Shown here: piece after piece, positions 19,752-29,447 of the stretch
Numbering within the stretch: position 1 is the stretch's first letter
How the letters are laid out: each line of letters starts with the position of its first letter
Assembly (NCBI GenBank): GCA_944389075.1
Contig: CALXLA010000020.1
Location: 78,941 to 142,940 of the forward strand
DNA: 64,000 bases
Reading direction: 5' to 3'
Origin: an uncultured Spirochaetaceae bacterium
GTDB taxonomy: Bacteria; Spirochaetota; Spirochaetia; Sphaerochaetales; Sphaerochaetaceae
The notes under the pieces: model-generated
Databases searched by the model: none
The model's input: the letters and a program-made list of their open reading frames with translations, nothing else
Told to the model about the DNA's origin: nothing
Position numbers and translations under genes: made by a program

Positions 19752-20369
19752 ATGGAGAATATCCTGAAGTCATTTATTGTATTCGAAGGACTTGATGGTG
19801 CTGGCACCACAACCCAGATAATGAATCTTGCCAGATACTATGAATTCAATAAAAGGGAATATTTCCTGACAAGGGAACCGACTGACAGCCCGATCGGACA
19901 GCTTGTGAGGAAAGTACTGCAGAAGAAAGTATCGACAACGCCCGAGGCGCTTGCGCTTCTTTATGCAGCCGACAGGCATGATCATCTCTACAGCGAAAGC
20001 CATGGCATCGTAAGGATGACAGAGGAAGACAGGATAGTCATCTCCGACAGGTATTTCTATTCATCAATCGCATATCAGAGCGTTGAATGCAATCCGGAGT
20101 TCATACGTCTCATAAATGCATTTCCCTCTCCTGAGTTCATCATTTTCGTAGATACTCCGGTGGATGAATGCCTGGAGCGCATAGAAAAGCGCGGAGAGGA
20201 GAAAGAGCTGTTCGACAGGAAGGAATTCCTTGAGAAAGTGAGGGAGAACTATCTGAAGGCTTTCGAGAAGCTTCCTGATGGTGTGAAGCTAATGAAAGCC
20301 GATGGTTCAAAGCCAATTGCCGAGGTGGAAGCCGAAATAAGGAAATGGCTTTCCTCTTTCAGCCTCTGA
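19752..20369 (+). CDS. tmk: Thymidylate kinase with altered P-loop
   Basis: Tmk phosphorylates dTMP to dTDP. The 205-residue protein has FEGLDGAGTTTQ at the P-loop, the dTMP-binding TREPTDSPIGQLVRK, the DRYFYSSIAYQ motif with the DR pair, and a LID-like region near RGEEKELFDRK. The normally invariant P-loop Lys (GxGKT) is Thr19 here. The frame extends far upstream, but the ATG at 19752 after GGAGGG gives the correct N terminus. It is a lone plus-strand gene whose 3' end overlaps queA tail to tail by 11 bases. Confidence 0.9.
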   Translation: MENILKSFIVFEGLDGAGTTTQIMNLARYYEFNKREYFLTREPTDSPIGQLVRKVLQKKVSTTPEALALLYAADRHDHLYSESHGIVRMTEEDRIVISDRYFYSSIAYQSVECNPEFIRLINAFPSPEFIIFVDTPVDECLERIEKRGEEKELFDRKEFLEKVRENYLKAFEKLPDGVKLMKADGSKPIAEVEAEIRKWLSSFSL

Positions 20370-21399
20370 TATACATGGCATCACCATAGCTGAAGAAGCG
20401 GTATTCCTTCTCTATGGCATGGCGATAGGCAGAGAATATAAGATCCTTTCCTGCCAGTGCGGATACAAGCATCAGCAGCGTCGATTCCGGCGTGTGGAAA
20501 TTTGTGAGGAGATCCGAGACAAAGCGGAAACGGTAACCCGGCTTGATGAAGATATCAGTATCGCCATATAGCTTTGACAGCACACCATTCTCATCTGCAG
20601 CGCTTTCAAGCGTACGGACAGATGTCGTACCGACAGCAAGAATCCTCTTTCCAGACTGCTTTGCCTCATTGAGAGCAGCCGCAGTCTCTGCAGGTATCTC
20701 ATAGTGCTCTGTATGCATATGATGGTCCTCGACATTCTCCGTCCTGACAGGAAGGAATGTACCGGCTCCCACGTGAAGGGTCACTTCATAAATCGGGAAT
20801 CCCATCGTCCTCGCCTTCTCCATCAGCTCCTTGGTGAAATGAAGGCCTGCGGTCGGAGCTGCAACAGAACCAGGCATCTTCGCATACACTGTCTGATACC
20901 TCGACTCATCCTGGAATGAATCCTCCCTCTTTATATATGGCGGAAGCGGAACATGTCCGCAAAGCGAGAAGAAGCTCTCATCTATAGGCTCAGAAAACTG
21001 AAGAGTTCGCGTGCCATCGGCATTTTCACTGACAATCCTCGCGCTCCTTACGGGATTCCCATCCCTGTCCTCGAATACATAGCCTTTCCCTTCTCTCTGC
21101 TTCTTTGACTTCTTTGCCATGCATCTCCAAGAGCCATCTGCCTCAGGGGAAAGGAAAAGGAACTCAACGATGCCGCCGGTCTCAGCCTTCCCATAGACCC
21201 TTGCCTTGCGCACCTTTGAGTTGTTTACGACTATGACGGAATCCTCTGCAATAAGAGAAGGAAAGTCAGACATCATGTAATCTGAGAAACTTGACTCTTT
21301 CCTGTCGAGAAGCAGAAGCCTGTCCTCGCCTCTCTTCTCAGATGGAACCTGAGCTATAAGATGCTCAGGAAGATCAAAATAGTAATCCCTGGTCAGCAT
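20359..21399 (-). CDS. queA: tRNA preQ1(34) S-adenosylmethionine ribosyltransferase-isomerase
   Basis: QueA makes epoxyqueuosine in tRNA wobble position 34. Family landmarks: [24 protein letters not shown] at the N terminus (the family's FDLPxxLIAQxP), [33 protein letters not shown] and the [12 protein letters not shown] block. The chosen ATG (21399) has AGGAG five bases upstream and lies 26 bases inside the ruvB end, giving 346 residues. It is last in the yebC-ruvCAB unit, a common arrangement. Confidence 0.95.
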   Translation of the reverse strand: MLTRDYYFDLPEHLIAQVPSEKRGEDRLLLLDRKESSFSDYMMSDFPSLIAEDSVIVVNNSKVRKARVYGKAETGGIVEFLFLSPEADGSWRCMAKKSKKQREGKGYVFEDRDGNPVRSARIVSENADGTRTLQFSEPIDESFFSLCGHVPLPPYIKREDSFQDESRYQTVYAKMPGSVAAPTAGLHFTKELMEKARTMGFPIYEVTLHVGAGTFLPVRTENVEDHHMHTEHYEIPAETAAALNEAKQSGKRILAVGTTSVRTLESAADENGVLSKLYGDTDIFIKPGYRFRFVSDLLTNFHTPESTLLMLVSALAGKDLIFSAYRHAIEKEYRFFSYGDAMYIRG

Positions 21400-22426
21400 G
21401 TGCACTCCTGATTCCAAGCAGTTCATAGGCTTTCTCTGTCACGCATCTGCCTCTCGGAGTGCGCTTAAGATATCCCTGCTGGATAAGATACGGCTCATAG
21501 AAATCCTCAAGGCTCTCGACAGCCTCGCCTACGGATATCGAGAGGGTATCGGCACCGACAGGACCACCTCCATAGAACTCTATGATTGTCCTGAGTATGT
21601 TCCTGTCCATGTTCTCAAGGCCATTATGGTCAATCCCGAGTCGCCCCAGCCCCTCATCGACGATTGACGCAGTGATCCTGCCATCGCCGAGAACGGCTGC
21701 GAAATCCCTGAGCCTCCTGAGAAGTCTGTTCGCGATCCTCGGCGTTCCCCTTGAGCATCTTGAGAGAAGATCTATAGCTTCGTCATCGATATCTGTCTCA
21801 AGGATCTTGGCAGAACGGGAGATGATCGATGCAAGTTCTGAAGGCGAATAGAAATCAATATGGAGATTGATTCCGAAACGCGATGCAAGCGGTGATGATA
21901 CAGAGCCTGCTTTTGTGGTTGCCCCGATGAGAGTGAAATGAGGAAGCGGTATCCTCATCGTCCTTGCAGCAGGCCCCTGTCCGATTACCCAGTCAATCTC
22001 GAAGTCCTCCATCGCGATATACAGCATCTCCTCCAGTGCCGGCTTGAGACGATGTATCTCATCGATGAAGAATATGGAATTCTCGGAGACATTGGTGAGT
22101 ATCCCCGCAAGGTCCTTGGGCTTATCAAGGGCAGGAGCTGACGTCATCCTTATCTCACTGTGCATCTCATTTGCGATGATTGATGCAAGCGTAGTCTTCC
22201 CAAGCCCCGGCGGCCCGACTATGAATGTATGATCGAGAGCATCACCGCGTGCTCTTGCGGCTTTTATGAATATCCCGAGATTGTCCTTTATCGTCTGCTG
22301 TCCCTGGAAATCCTCGAGATACTGAGGTCTCAGGATGTTCTCCTGTTTATCCTCTTCCTGATAAGAAGCATCAACCGGCCTTGCAGATGCAAGGATTTCC
22401 ATATCATCGCTATTATCAAGAATCAT
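21374..22426 (-). CDS. ruvB: Holliday junction branch-migration helicase RuvB
   Basis: RuvB is the AAA+ motor that drives Holliday junctions with RuvA. Present are [12 protein letters not shown], Walker [12 protein letters not shown], Walker B FIDEIHRL, the sensor [17 protein letters not shown] and the C-terminal winged-helix DNA-binding domain ending in the TPRGR motif. Length 350 is typical. It overlaps ruvA by 4 bases. Confidence 0.97.
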   Translation of the reverse strand: MILDNSDDMEILASARPVDASYQEEDKQENILRPQYLEDFQGQQTIKDNLGIFIKAARARGDALDHTFIVGPPGLGKTTLASIIANEMHSEIRMTSAPALDKPKDLAGILTNVSENSIFFIDEIHRLKPALEEMLYIAMEDFEIDWVIGQGPAARTMRIPLPHFTLIGATTKAGSVSSPLASRFGINLHIDFYSPSELASIISRSAKILETDIDDEAIDLLSRCSRGTPRIANRLLRRLRDFAAVLGDGRITASIVDEGLGRLGIDHNGLENMDRNILRTIIEFYGGGPVGADTLSISVGEAVESLEDFYEPYLIQQGYLKRTPRGRCVTEKAYELLGIRSAHADQGLLF

Positions 22427-23040
22427 CTGGTCATCCTCTTGAGCATCAGCGGAAGAAGGATATTCTCAGACTCTTCCCTGCTCTTTCCATCGATAAGAAG
22501 CGCATTTTCCCTGATGACCTCATTGAGTGTCCTCGCAACGAGCTTTCTGTCAAAACCCATCTGCACGAATGAATCAATCAGATCACGGTATCCCTTATCC
22601 TCAGCAGCGCCTGTCTCCTCCTCATCGTCGAGCACAAGCACATTGCGAAGCTGGAGGACAAGCTTCTGCGCAGTCTTCGGTCCTATGCCGGATACTTTCG
22701 AAAGCGCCTTCACATCCTGCGCATCAAGAAGCTTCACAAGATTCTGCACAGTGATTCCCGAAAGGATCTTCTGAGCCTGCTTCGCGCCGATTCCAGGAAC
22801 AGTCTGTAGCTGTTCGAAGCAGAAGCGCTCATCTTCGTCATAGAAGCCGAAAAGCACCATCGCATCTTCCCTGTGCTGAAGAAATGCAAGGATCCTGACC
22901 CGTTCCTTGCCGGTATCTGCCGAAAGCTTAGATGAGGTATTCTGGGAAATCTCAAGCCTGTATTCTATCCCTCCTGGGGTAAGAACAGTGACATAATCAG
23001 GCTGCAGCTTGACAATCTTCCCGACAACTGCATTGATCAT
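22423..23040 (-). CDS. ruvA: Holliday junction DNA-binding protein RuvA
   Basis: RuvA forms the tetramer that holds the four-way junction and recruits RuvB. The 205 residues include an N-terminal OB fold ([19 protein letters not shown]), two helix-hairpin-helix motifs ([13 protein letters not shown] and [16 protein letters not shown]) and a C-terminal domain III that contacts RuvB. It lies 39 bases after ruvC and overlaps ruvB. Confidence 0.96.
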   Translation of the reverse strand: MINAVVGKIVKLQPDYVTVLTPGGIEYRLEISQNTSSKLSADTGKERVRILAFLQHREDAMVLFGFYDEDERFCFEQLQTVPGIGAKQAQKILSGITVQNLVKLLDAQDVKALSKVSGIGPKTAQKLVLQLRNVLVLDDEEETGAAEDKGYRDLIDSFVQMGFDRKLVARTLNEVIRENALLIDGKSREESENILLPLMLKRMTR

Positions 23041-23079
23041 ATGAGGATTCTACCTTCTTGGTATCGCGATTGCAATATA

Positions 23080-23568
23080 TCAGCGGGAGAGGCTGCGCGT
23101 AAGATTATGGGTGCAGTAGCATATGCAATCAGCCAGTGCATCCGCCGCATGGTCCGGCTTGGGTATATCCTTGAGCTTGAGGAGAATCTTCACCATTTCC
23201 TGAACCTGAAGCTTCTCAGCCCTTCCCATCCCTGTGACTGCCATCTTCACCTCGAGCGGCGAATAAAGATATACGGGTATTGATACTGTGGAGAAAGCAT
23301 GCAGGGCAGCACCGATCACCTTAGCGACAGGAATTGCCGATGTGATATTCTTCGTGAAGAAGATATCCTCCATTGAGACAACCGATGCATTGTGCTTCGA
23401 TGCAAGCGAAAGCAGGTCTTCGGCAATCGTGTATACCCTCTTCTGCTGGCTTTCCTTGGGACTTGTCTTTATAGTCCCATAAGAAACAGGCCAGTAATGC
23501 TGCCCATCGAAACCGACAACACCCCAGCCTGTATCTGCAAGTCCTGGATCCACTCCTAGGATTATCAC
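23080..23568 (-). CDS. ruvC: Crossover junction endodeoxyribonuclease RuvC
   Basis: RuvC cleaves Holliday junctions symmetrically. The acidic catalytic residues are visible: Asp in LGVDPGLADTGWG, Glu in VSMEDIFF, and the Asp pair in KPDHAADALADC. Length 162 is normal. It overlaps yebC by 4 bases and precedes ruvA-ruvB, so the complete resolvasome is encoded together. Confidence 0.96.
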   Translation of the reverse strand: MIILGVDPGLADTGWGVVGFDGQHYWPVSYGTIKTSPKESQQKRVYTIAEDLLSLASKHNASVVSMEDIFFTKNITSAIPVAKVIGAALHAFSTVSIPVYLYSPLEVKMAVTGMGRAEKLQVQEMVKILLKLKDIPKPDHAADALADCICYCTHNLTRSLSR

Positions 23569-24305
23569 TCTTCTTCCTGGAAATCATCAGGCAGCTCAAG
23601 GTTCGTTGAAACCTGCTGCACATCATCGAGATCCTCAAGCCTGCTGACAATCTTCAGAACCTTGTTAGCCTTCTCATTGTCGAGAGTGACTGTCTGATCT
23701 GCGATCTTCTGGACATCAGCGCTGTCCTGCTCGAATCCAGCATTCTGCATCGCCTCGAGGACCTGGGAGAAATCCGCAGGAGAGGTTGTGACTTCAATCA
23801 CATCATCTTCCGTGGAGACATCCTCAGCGCCATTCTCAAGAGCCGCCTCAAGGATCTGGTCCTCAGTATACTTCGATGCATCATATGTGATGACACCCTT
23901 TGTCTGGAACATATAGCTGACACAGCCAGTGGATCCAAGTGAACCGCCAAGCTTCGTAAGAGTCGATCTCACATCCGCAGCTGTCCTGTTCTTGTTATCT
24001 GTAAGCGTGTCGATGATGATGGCAACTCCACCTGGTGCATAGCCTTCATATGTAAGCTCATAGAATGTAGCATTGCCGAGCTCTCCGCTTCCCTTCTTGA
24101 TAGCGGGGTCGATGTTGTCCTTCGGCATGTTCTCGGCCTTTGCCTTGAGTATAGCTGTCCTGAGACGTGCATTCGAATCCGGATCCGCACCATCCTTTGC
24201 AGCTACTGTGATTTCCTTGATGAGCTTCGTGAACTTCTGTCCGCGCTTCGCATCAGCTATTCCCTTCTTGTGCTTGATTGTTGCCCATTTGCTGTGGCCA
24301 GACAT
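23565..24305 (-). CDS. yebC: YebC/PmpR family protein
   Basis: A 246-residue YebC-family protein beginning MSGHSKWATIKHKKGIADAK, the family hallmark, with GGVAIIIDTLTDNKNRTAADVR following. Family members were first described as transcriptional regulators and more recently as translation factors that relieve stalling at proline-rich stretches; which applies here cannot be told. First gene of the yebC-ruvCAB-queA unit. Confidence 0.95.
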   Translation of the reverse strand: MSGHSKWATIKHKKGIADAKRGQKFTKLIKEITVAAKDGADPDSNARLRTAILKAKAENMPKDNIDPAIKKGSGELGNATFYELTYEGYAPGGVAIIIDTLTDNKNRTAADVRSTLTKLGGSLGSTGCVSYMFQTKGVITYDASKYTEDQILEAALENGAEDVSTEDDVIEVTTSPADFSQVLEAMQNAGFEQDSADVQKIADQTVTLDNEKANKVLKIVSRLEDLDDVQQVSTNLELPDDFQEEE

Positions 24306-24333
24306 TTTATACCTCTGCTTAGATTAAGTCTTA

Positions 24334-24375
24334 TTGTACCGACAAAACATACCATAATGAAAAATCTGCTGTCAA
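24334..24375 (-). promoter_or_regulatory. Possible promoter of yebC-ruvCAB-queA
   Basis: A perfect TTGACA lies at 24370-24375 on the minus strand, but 17 bases later the -10 is only GTATGT. A better -10, TACAAT (24334-24339), stands about 30 bases before yebC with a poor -35. One of these probably drives the operon; the alternatives cannot be separated by eye. Confidence 0.35.
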
Positions 24376-24837
24376 CTATCTCCGCCCAATGGCATCGACA
24401 AGCCGGGGAAATGTCTCCTGGACAATCAACCTTATATCAGTCCAGCTTGTATAGCGTCCCGGAAGACGCTCAATGCTTTCAGCGAACCTTCTGATAGCTC
24501 GATCTTCCTCATAAGTGAGATCCAGTCCTGAGATGACATCCCTCATATCATGAAGGAGCGAGGAAACGAATTCCCTCTCGTCATAGCCGAACTCCGATGG
24601 ATTATCTGCAAGATATGCATAGAGGTACAGAACAGATACAAGACGCGCCCTTCCGTAATCAAGATCATGGGTCGATGAGATGACCTTCTCGAGCGTTCTT
24701 CCTGGCATATGGGATTCCACATGACTGTGATATGGTCTCCTGTATCCAGTTGCTGCCTGGTAAGGATTAAAAGCTGAAAGCGATGAGACAAGGAGCATTG
24801 CTGCTGTGATGATTGCGACTGACTTTCTCATATTCAC
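24376..24837 (-). CDS. Small secreted protein of unknown function
   Basis: Not recognised. The 153-residue product has a signal peptide (MRKSVAIITAAMLLVSSLSA) and then a helical, Arg/Asp-rich mature part with RRPYHSHVESHMPGRTLEKV and EDRAIRRFAESIERLPGRY. There is no lipobox. It lies 2 bases after hemW and is the end of the lepB-hemW unit, but it has no evident link to either. Confidence 0.65.
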   Translation of the reverse strand: MNMRKSVAIITAAMLLVSSLSAFNPYQAATGYRRPYHSHVESHMPGRTLEKVISSTHDLDYGRARLVSVLYLYAYLADNPSEFGYDEREFVSSLLHDMRDVISGLDLTYEEDRAIRRFAESIERLPGRYTSWTDIRLIVQETFPRLVDAIGRR

Positions 24838-24839
24838 GA

Positions 24840-25964
24840 TTATATAGCCATTGCAAGCTCAAGTATAATCCTATCTAGAAAAAGGAATCCGGCCTCTGTG
24901 AGGGAGAAATGATCATCGTCATTCACATACCAGTTCTTCTCAAGCTTATCGATGAATGCACCATAGCGCTGGTCAAAGGAATGGGAGAACCTTTCCCCAT
25001 ACTCCCTTTTCTGGATTCCGGAAGCCGTGCGGAGCGATACAAGAAGATATTCCTCTTCAGTCTCATCTTCACTAAGGAATGACACTGTCTGCTCAGGTCT
25101 TCGCAGAAAGCCATCAAGAGTATCGGAATCACGCATGGAGACAGCCTTGCGGTAACCTACTGAACTTTCGGCACCCGGTCCGAATCCGATATACTGCCCG
25201 AGATTCCAGTAAACCTTGTTATGGAGGCACTCCTTTCCAGGCTTCGCGAAGTTCGAAATCTCATAATGCCTATAGCCAAGCTCCCCAAGAAGCTTCCAGC
25301 ATGAGGTCAGGAAATCAGCCTCTTCATCACCATCAAGGGGCACAAGCTGCCTCGCAAGCGGAGTTCCTTCTTCGAATGTAAGACAATAAAGCGATATATG
25401 TCCCGGACCATATGATGCAATCTCCTCGATATCATGCAAGGACGATTCGATGCTCTGTCCGGGGACTGCCGTGATTATATCCGCATTGAAATCGAAAGGC
25501 AGCCCGCTGAGAACCGAAAGCGCTTTCCGTGCAGCCTCAGCTGAAGCATTCCTGCCGAGTGTCCTCAGCGTCTTCTCGTCAAGACTCTGTATTCCAACCG
25601 ATACACGGGTAAGAAGACCATCAAGCATCATGATCTCATCGTTCACGTTCTCAGGATTGATCTCTATAGTGACTTCCTCGGGCTTTCCGTTCTCACATGC
25701 GATGGAAAGCATCTCCTTCAGGCGCCTGTAGCCAAGGATTCCTGGATTTCCGCCGCCTATGAAGACAGTATGATATGGCTTCTTCCATTCCCTGCTGAGC
25801 GCTGAGATCTCTGCCTTTATGAAGTCCGTATATCTTTCAACCGCATCATTTCCGGCAGATGATAGCGGAAGCGAATAGAATGCGCAGTAGCTGCACTTGG
25901 AAGCGCAGAAAGGCACATGTATATATAAGGACAAGGGCCTTTCCTGATCCAGTCCTTCAATCAT
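24840..25964 (-). CDS. hemW: Radical SAM HemW-like protein
   Basis: The N terminus SLYIHVPFCASKCSYCAFYS holds the CxxxCxxC iron-sulfur/SAM motif, and FIGGGNPGILGYRRL, GIQSLDEKTLRTLGR and ISLYCLTFEEGTPLAR are the HemW/HemN family blocks. HemW proteins are thought to deliver haem to respiratory enzymes and are often mis-annotated as coproporphyrinogen oxidase. Length 374 fits HemW. It overlaps lepB by 4 bases. Confidence 0.9.
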   Translation of the reverse strand: MIEGLDQERPLSLYIHVPFCASKCSYCAFYSLPLSSAGNDAVERYTDFIKAEISALSREWKKPYHTVFIGGGNPGILGYRRLKEMLSIACENGKPEEVTIEINPENVNDEIMMLDGLLTRVSVGIQSLDEKTLRTLGRNASAEAARKALSVLSGLPFDFNADIITAVPGQSIESSLHDIEEIASYGPGHISLYCLTFEEGTPLARQLVPLDGDEEADFLTSCWKLLGELGYRHYEISNFAKPGKECLHNKVYWNLGQYIGFGPGAESSVGYRKAVSMRDSDTLDGFLRRPEQTVSFLSEDETEEEYLLVSLRTASGIQKREYGERFSHSFDQRYGAFIDKLEKNWYVNDDDHFSLTEAGFLFLDRIILELAMAI

Positions 25965-26968
25965 ATGTTGTCCGCAAGCGATGAAACCGCGCTGAGCGGC
26001 CAGAATCTTCCGACTACCCTGCCATTGATCCTCGACTCGGCAACCGGACCGAAATAGCGGCCGTCATGGGAATTATCCCTGTTGTCCCCAAGAGGAAGGA
26101 CATGATCCTCTGGAACATATATGCCATTGTCATAATGCGCCCTGTCAGATCTGAGGGACATATCGGAGGGATCGAAAGATGCGCGCGCATCGGTTCTTGC
26201 CTTCTCAAGCTCATAGCGGTCGAAAACCCAGTCGTTCTCTGTACCCATGATCGTCTGGTATTCAGCCACAGTGTGAAGCGGCACACGCCCAGATAGACCT
26301 GCCTCCTGATAGGCCGTAAGCCTTCCAGCTGCCCTGAGTCCCGGATAATTTGCCTTATCGACAGAACGGGAAGGACCATCGACAAGAGATGAAGCTTTCC
26401 TGAAATCGCTTTCGGCTATGAATCCGTCAGTTCCGGAAAGCTCGATATATGCATCGCCTTCGCTGAAATTGACAACATCGCCAGGCATACCGACAGCTCT
26501 CTTGACGTAAAGCCTCTCAGCCGGAGTGCCATCATCATTCCTGTCTATGTTCACGAGAGTCAACGTTCCCATATAGACAACCTGTGAGAGGATATCGAAG
26601 AGAGGACCTTTTGAATCATATTCCGGATTATAGAATGTGATGATCTGGTCCCGCTGGACGCGCCTCGCATCCGTAAAGACCTTTGTCCCCGCAGGATAGA
26701 GCTCAACTCCGTAGCTGTCCTTGTTCACAATCACCCTGTCGCCGACATTAAGCGTATCGACCATCGAAGGAGATGGAATGACGAAAAGCTGGAACAGATA
26801 CTGATTTATTATGATCACCCAGAATATCGCGAAGACAAGGGCATCTATCCAACCCTTTATCTCGGAAAGGACCGTACGCTTCTGACTCTTCTCATACAGC
26901 TTGATCCTTCTGCGTTTCGTAAGATGTTTTTCTGTGCTTCTCTCGAGAAAGCCAAGGAATTTATCCAT
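25961..26968 (-). CDS. lepB: Signal peptidase I
   Basis: Signal peptidase I removes signal peptides on the outer face of the inner membrane. After a basic cytoplasmic segment and one membrane helix (LVFAIFWVIIINQYLFQLFV) come the catalytic Ser in PSPSMVDTLNVGDRV, the catalytic Lys in YVKRAVGMPGDVV, and the C-terminal LPLGDNRDNSHDGRYFGPV box. At 335 residues it is longer than usual because of an inserted segment between the last two boxes. Head of the lepB-hemW unit, divergent from the PEGA/FGE-like gene. Confidence 0.95.
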   Translation of the reverse strand: MDKFLGFLERSTEKHLTKRRRIKLYEKSQKRTVLSEIKGWIDALVFAIFWVIIINQYLFQLFVIPSPSMVDTLNVGDRVIVNKDSYGVELYPAGTKVFTDARRVQRDQIITFYNPEYDSKGPLFDILSQVVYMGTLTLVNIDRNDDGTPAERLYVKRAVGMPGDVVNFSEGDAYIELSGTDGFIAESDFRKASSLVDGPSRSVDKANYPGLRAAGRLTAYQEAGLSGRVPLHTVAEYQTIMGTENDWVFDRYELEKARTDARASFDPSDMSLRSDRAHYDNGIYVPEDHVLPLGDNRDNSHDGRYFGPVAESRINGRVVGRFWPLSAVSSLADNI

Positions 26969-27039
26969 ACCGTGATGATATCTTCACATCAGGCTGTTTG
27001 CAATATCCAAGCCGATGTTGCTACAATAAGCGAGGAACT

Positions 27040-28386
27040 ATGAAAAAGAAAATAGAACTTCCGGAAATCGAGCCGGTACGTCTCAGGCCTGTCCATGGCA
27101 TAAGGCCAGGTGTATACATCCTCGCATTTCTTGCAGCTGCTGCGATTCTTGCTGTATTCAGCATATTCTTCCTTCCTGGCATATTGTCCGATGGAAGCTA
27201 TGTCTCGTTCTCGCTGAATACGGAATCAGCCGCAATCTACATGGATGGGAAGTACCTCGGGTCCGGCAAAGGCTCAGTATACTATATACCTGCCGGAGAG
27301 CATGAATTCTCGTTCAGTGTCTATGGCGCGGACGGCGGTTCTGTGAAAAAGAATATCGGAAAGCACATCTTCGCGACTCTCTTTGTCCACAGAGTTGAGG
27401 AAATTCCCTATGACATCCCATATACCGAAGATATCGAGAGAAGTGTAATCGGGCATTTCGCATCATCCATAGCATCGTGGTCAAGGGTCCTTGATTTCTC
27501 GGATCGCTATCACTATCCTCCCCTTTTCCAGGATCTTGCATCGGATGCGATCGCATTCGGCTTCGCGGATATCTCGGACGCAATGCTTTTCGGAGCGCTT
27601 CATGTGACATCCGAGACAATATACAGTGACTTCGCATCATCGGTTTCGATGCTTTCCTCATCAGACACGGAATACAGAACAGATGAATTCAATGATATAG
27701 AGAACATTCTTGAGGATGTCTATGTAAACGGGACGACATCAAGGACATACGCATCTGGATCATCGGATAATGAATATGTACCTGAATCTCAGGGCAGCTT
27801 CATCACATTCCCTGCTATCAATATGACTGTGGGAACAACAGATGAGATAACATTCCCTGAGGTGAAGGACTATTGCAAGGATGTCGATGTGCCTGCATTC
27901 TCAATATCATCAGGCATGGTCAGCGAATATGACTACGCGCTCTTTGTCGAAGATAATCCCTACTGGGCAAAGAGCAATACCAGCAAGCTGATTGAAGATG
28001 GAATGGCAGATGACAACTATCTTGCAGGAATAAGGCTATCCACCAATGTCAATTCGACAGCTCCGATAAAGAACATAAGCTGGTATGCGGCAGATGCATA
28101 TGTGAAATGGCTTTCCGGGAAGGAAGGCATCGAGTATGATCTTCCGGATGAATATCAGTGGACGGCTGCATCCGGCGGAAGCGCATCGATGATATGGGAA
28201 TTCACATCATCCCATTTCTTGCCATATGGAAGGCTTGTAAGCGATGAAACCATTTCAAGGCTTACATCGCTATTCCCTTATGACGATGCCATAGTCAAAG
28301 GCAGGGACAGGAACACCACAGGTGCAATGGATCTCAGCCAGTGTTCGGAATATGCGGGATTCAGGGTTGTGAGAAATGCAGACTAA
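27040..28386 (+). CDS. Membrane-anchored PEGA plus formylglycine-generating-enzyme-like protein
   Basis: The 448-residue protein has a cytoplasmic start, one membrane helix (GVYILAFLAAAAILAVFSIF), then a PEGA-like strand unit (SFSLNTESAAIYMDGKYLGS, with a PAGEHEFSF turn). The C-terminal third resembles the FGE-sulfatase fold: ISWYAADAYVKWLSGKEG, YDLPDEYQWTAASGG and the terminal AGFRVVRN. The Cys pair needed for formylglycine formation is not seen, so it may be a binding rather than catalytic domain. Similar fusions are common in spirochaetes. ATG at 27040 follows GAGGA. It overlaps smpB by 11 bases. Confidence 0.72.
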   Translation: MKKKIELPEIEPVRLRPVHGIRPGVYILAFLAAAAILAVFSIFFLPGILSDGSYVSFSLNTESAAIYMDGKYLGSGKGSVYYIPAGEHEFSFSVYGADGGSVKKNIGKHIFATLFVHRVEEIPYDIPYTEDIERSVIGHFASSIASWSRVLDFSDRYHYPPLFQDLASDAIAFGFADISDAMLFGALHVTSETIYSDFASSVSMLSSSDTEYRTDEFNDIENILEDVYVNGTTSRTYASGSSDNEYVPESQGSFITFPAINMTVGTTDEITFPEVKDYCKDVDVPAFSISSGMVSEYDYALFVEDNPYWAKSNTSKLIEDGMADDNYLAGIRLSTNVNSTAPIKNISWYAADAYVKWLSGKEGIEYDLPDEYQWTAASGGSASMIWEFTSSHFLPYGRLVSDETISRLTSLFPYDDAIVKGRDRNTTGAMDLSQCSEYAGFRVVRNAD

Positions 28387-28831
28387 GCTCATTCAGAAAA
28401 ACAAGAAAGCATACTTCAACTATGAAATCGTTGAGGAACTGGAAGTCGGGATGGCTCTTCAGGGAACTGAAGTCAAGTCAATCAGGGACAGCAGATGTTC
28501 ATTCTCAGACAGCTATATAGAGCCCAAGAACGGACAGCTTGTGCTTAAAGGCTTCCTGATACAGCCATATTCCCATGGCAACATCTTCAACCATGAGACA
28601 GCAAGGAACAGGATCCTTCTTGCTCACAAGCAGGAAATAAAGAAGCTCACAAGACGTGTCAACGAGAAAGGCTTTACGCTCGTTCCTCTGGAGATATATC
28701 TCAAAGGCAACCATGTGAAGATGAAGATAGCCCTAGCCCGCGGAAAGAACGTGCGCGATAAAAAAGATGCAATCAGGGAGAGGGACCTCAATAAGGATGC
28801 GAGAAGGCAGCTCAGGGATATGAACAGCTAA
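28376..28831 (+). CDS. smpB: SsrA-binding protein SmpB
   Basis: SmpB binds the tRNA-like part of tmRNA and brings it to stalled ribosomes. The 151 residues show KAYFNYEIVEELEVGMALQGTEVKS in parts, DSYIEPKNGQLVLKG, KQEIKKL and the basic tail from LARGKNVRDKKDAIRERD that lies in the empty mRNA channel. The partner RNA gene ssrA is only 1.2 kb downstream on the other strand. The start lies within the end of the upstream gene. Confidence 0.96.
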   Translation: MQTKLIQKNKKAYFNYEIVEELEVGMALQGTEVKSIRDSRCSFSDSYIEPKNGQLVLKGFLIQPYSHGNIFNHETARNRILLAHKQEIKKLTRRVNEKGFTLVPLEIYLKGNHVKMKIALARGKNVRDKKDAIRERDLNKDARRQLRDMNS

Positions 28832-28857
28832 AGAAAGCGCCCATATCCCCGGAGTCT

Positions 28858-29363
28858 TCAGCCAAGAGAAGCGCCGCATCCAGGACAGAACCTGTCATGC
28901 TCATCCGCATCCTTGCCGCAGCTTGCACACCTCTTCACGAAGGAATGCCCACAGCCCGGACAGCACCTGTCCTTTCTTCCTGCATAGGCACCGCATTCAG
29001 GGCATTTCCTGCGGATCAGCGATCGCACGACAAGCAATGCCGGTATTGCCAGGACATTGCAGAATATCGCTATGACTGCCCACAAAACCGGAATCATCCT
29101 GGCCTCTGAAGCAGACTGATAGACCCAAAGCACTGTACATGCATAGATAAGCAGCGCAACAACTCCATCCACGATTCCTATTGCTTCGGTAGCTATACCG
29201 AAAGCCGTAGGTTCCCATCCCCAGGTGTCTGCCATCCGCATCTGGTTCAGTTCAATTGACATGAATCCAGCGCCAGCTGCCGTAAGGTAGACGAAGACAG
29301 CAAAAAGGACAACAAGGCACTTTCCATAGCTGAAACCAAGGATTTTTCCTTTGCATTGCTCAT
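28858..29363 (-). CDS. Membrane protein with double zinc ribbon, frameshifted near the N terminus
   Basis: The open frame from 29262 encodes a membrane helix and two C-terminal zinc ribbons (CPECGAYAGRKDRCCPGCG and CASCGKDADEHDRFCPGCG). The ATG at 29262 has no ribosome site. A strong AAAGGAG stands before an ATG at 29363, which reads MSNAKEK and then leaves frame; shifting one base at an A5 tract (29343-29347) joins it to KILGFSYGKCLVVLFAVFVY, an obvious further membrane helix that runs into the downstream frame. The intact gene would give about 168 residues. The break may be a real mutation, slippage or a sequencing error. Family unknown. Confidence 0.6.
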
Positions 29364-29447
29364 TTTATCTTCTCCTTTCCCAGACATCATTGAAGGAAAA
29401 GATAAAAAGAACAGAACATCAGGATAAACAGATAGTGAACTGAGGAC

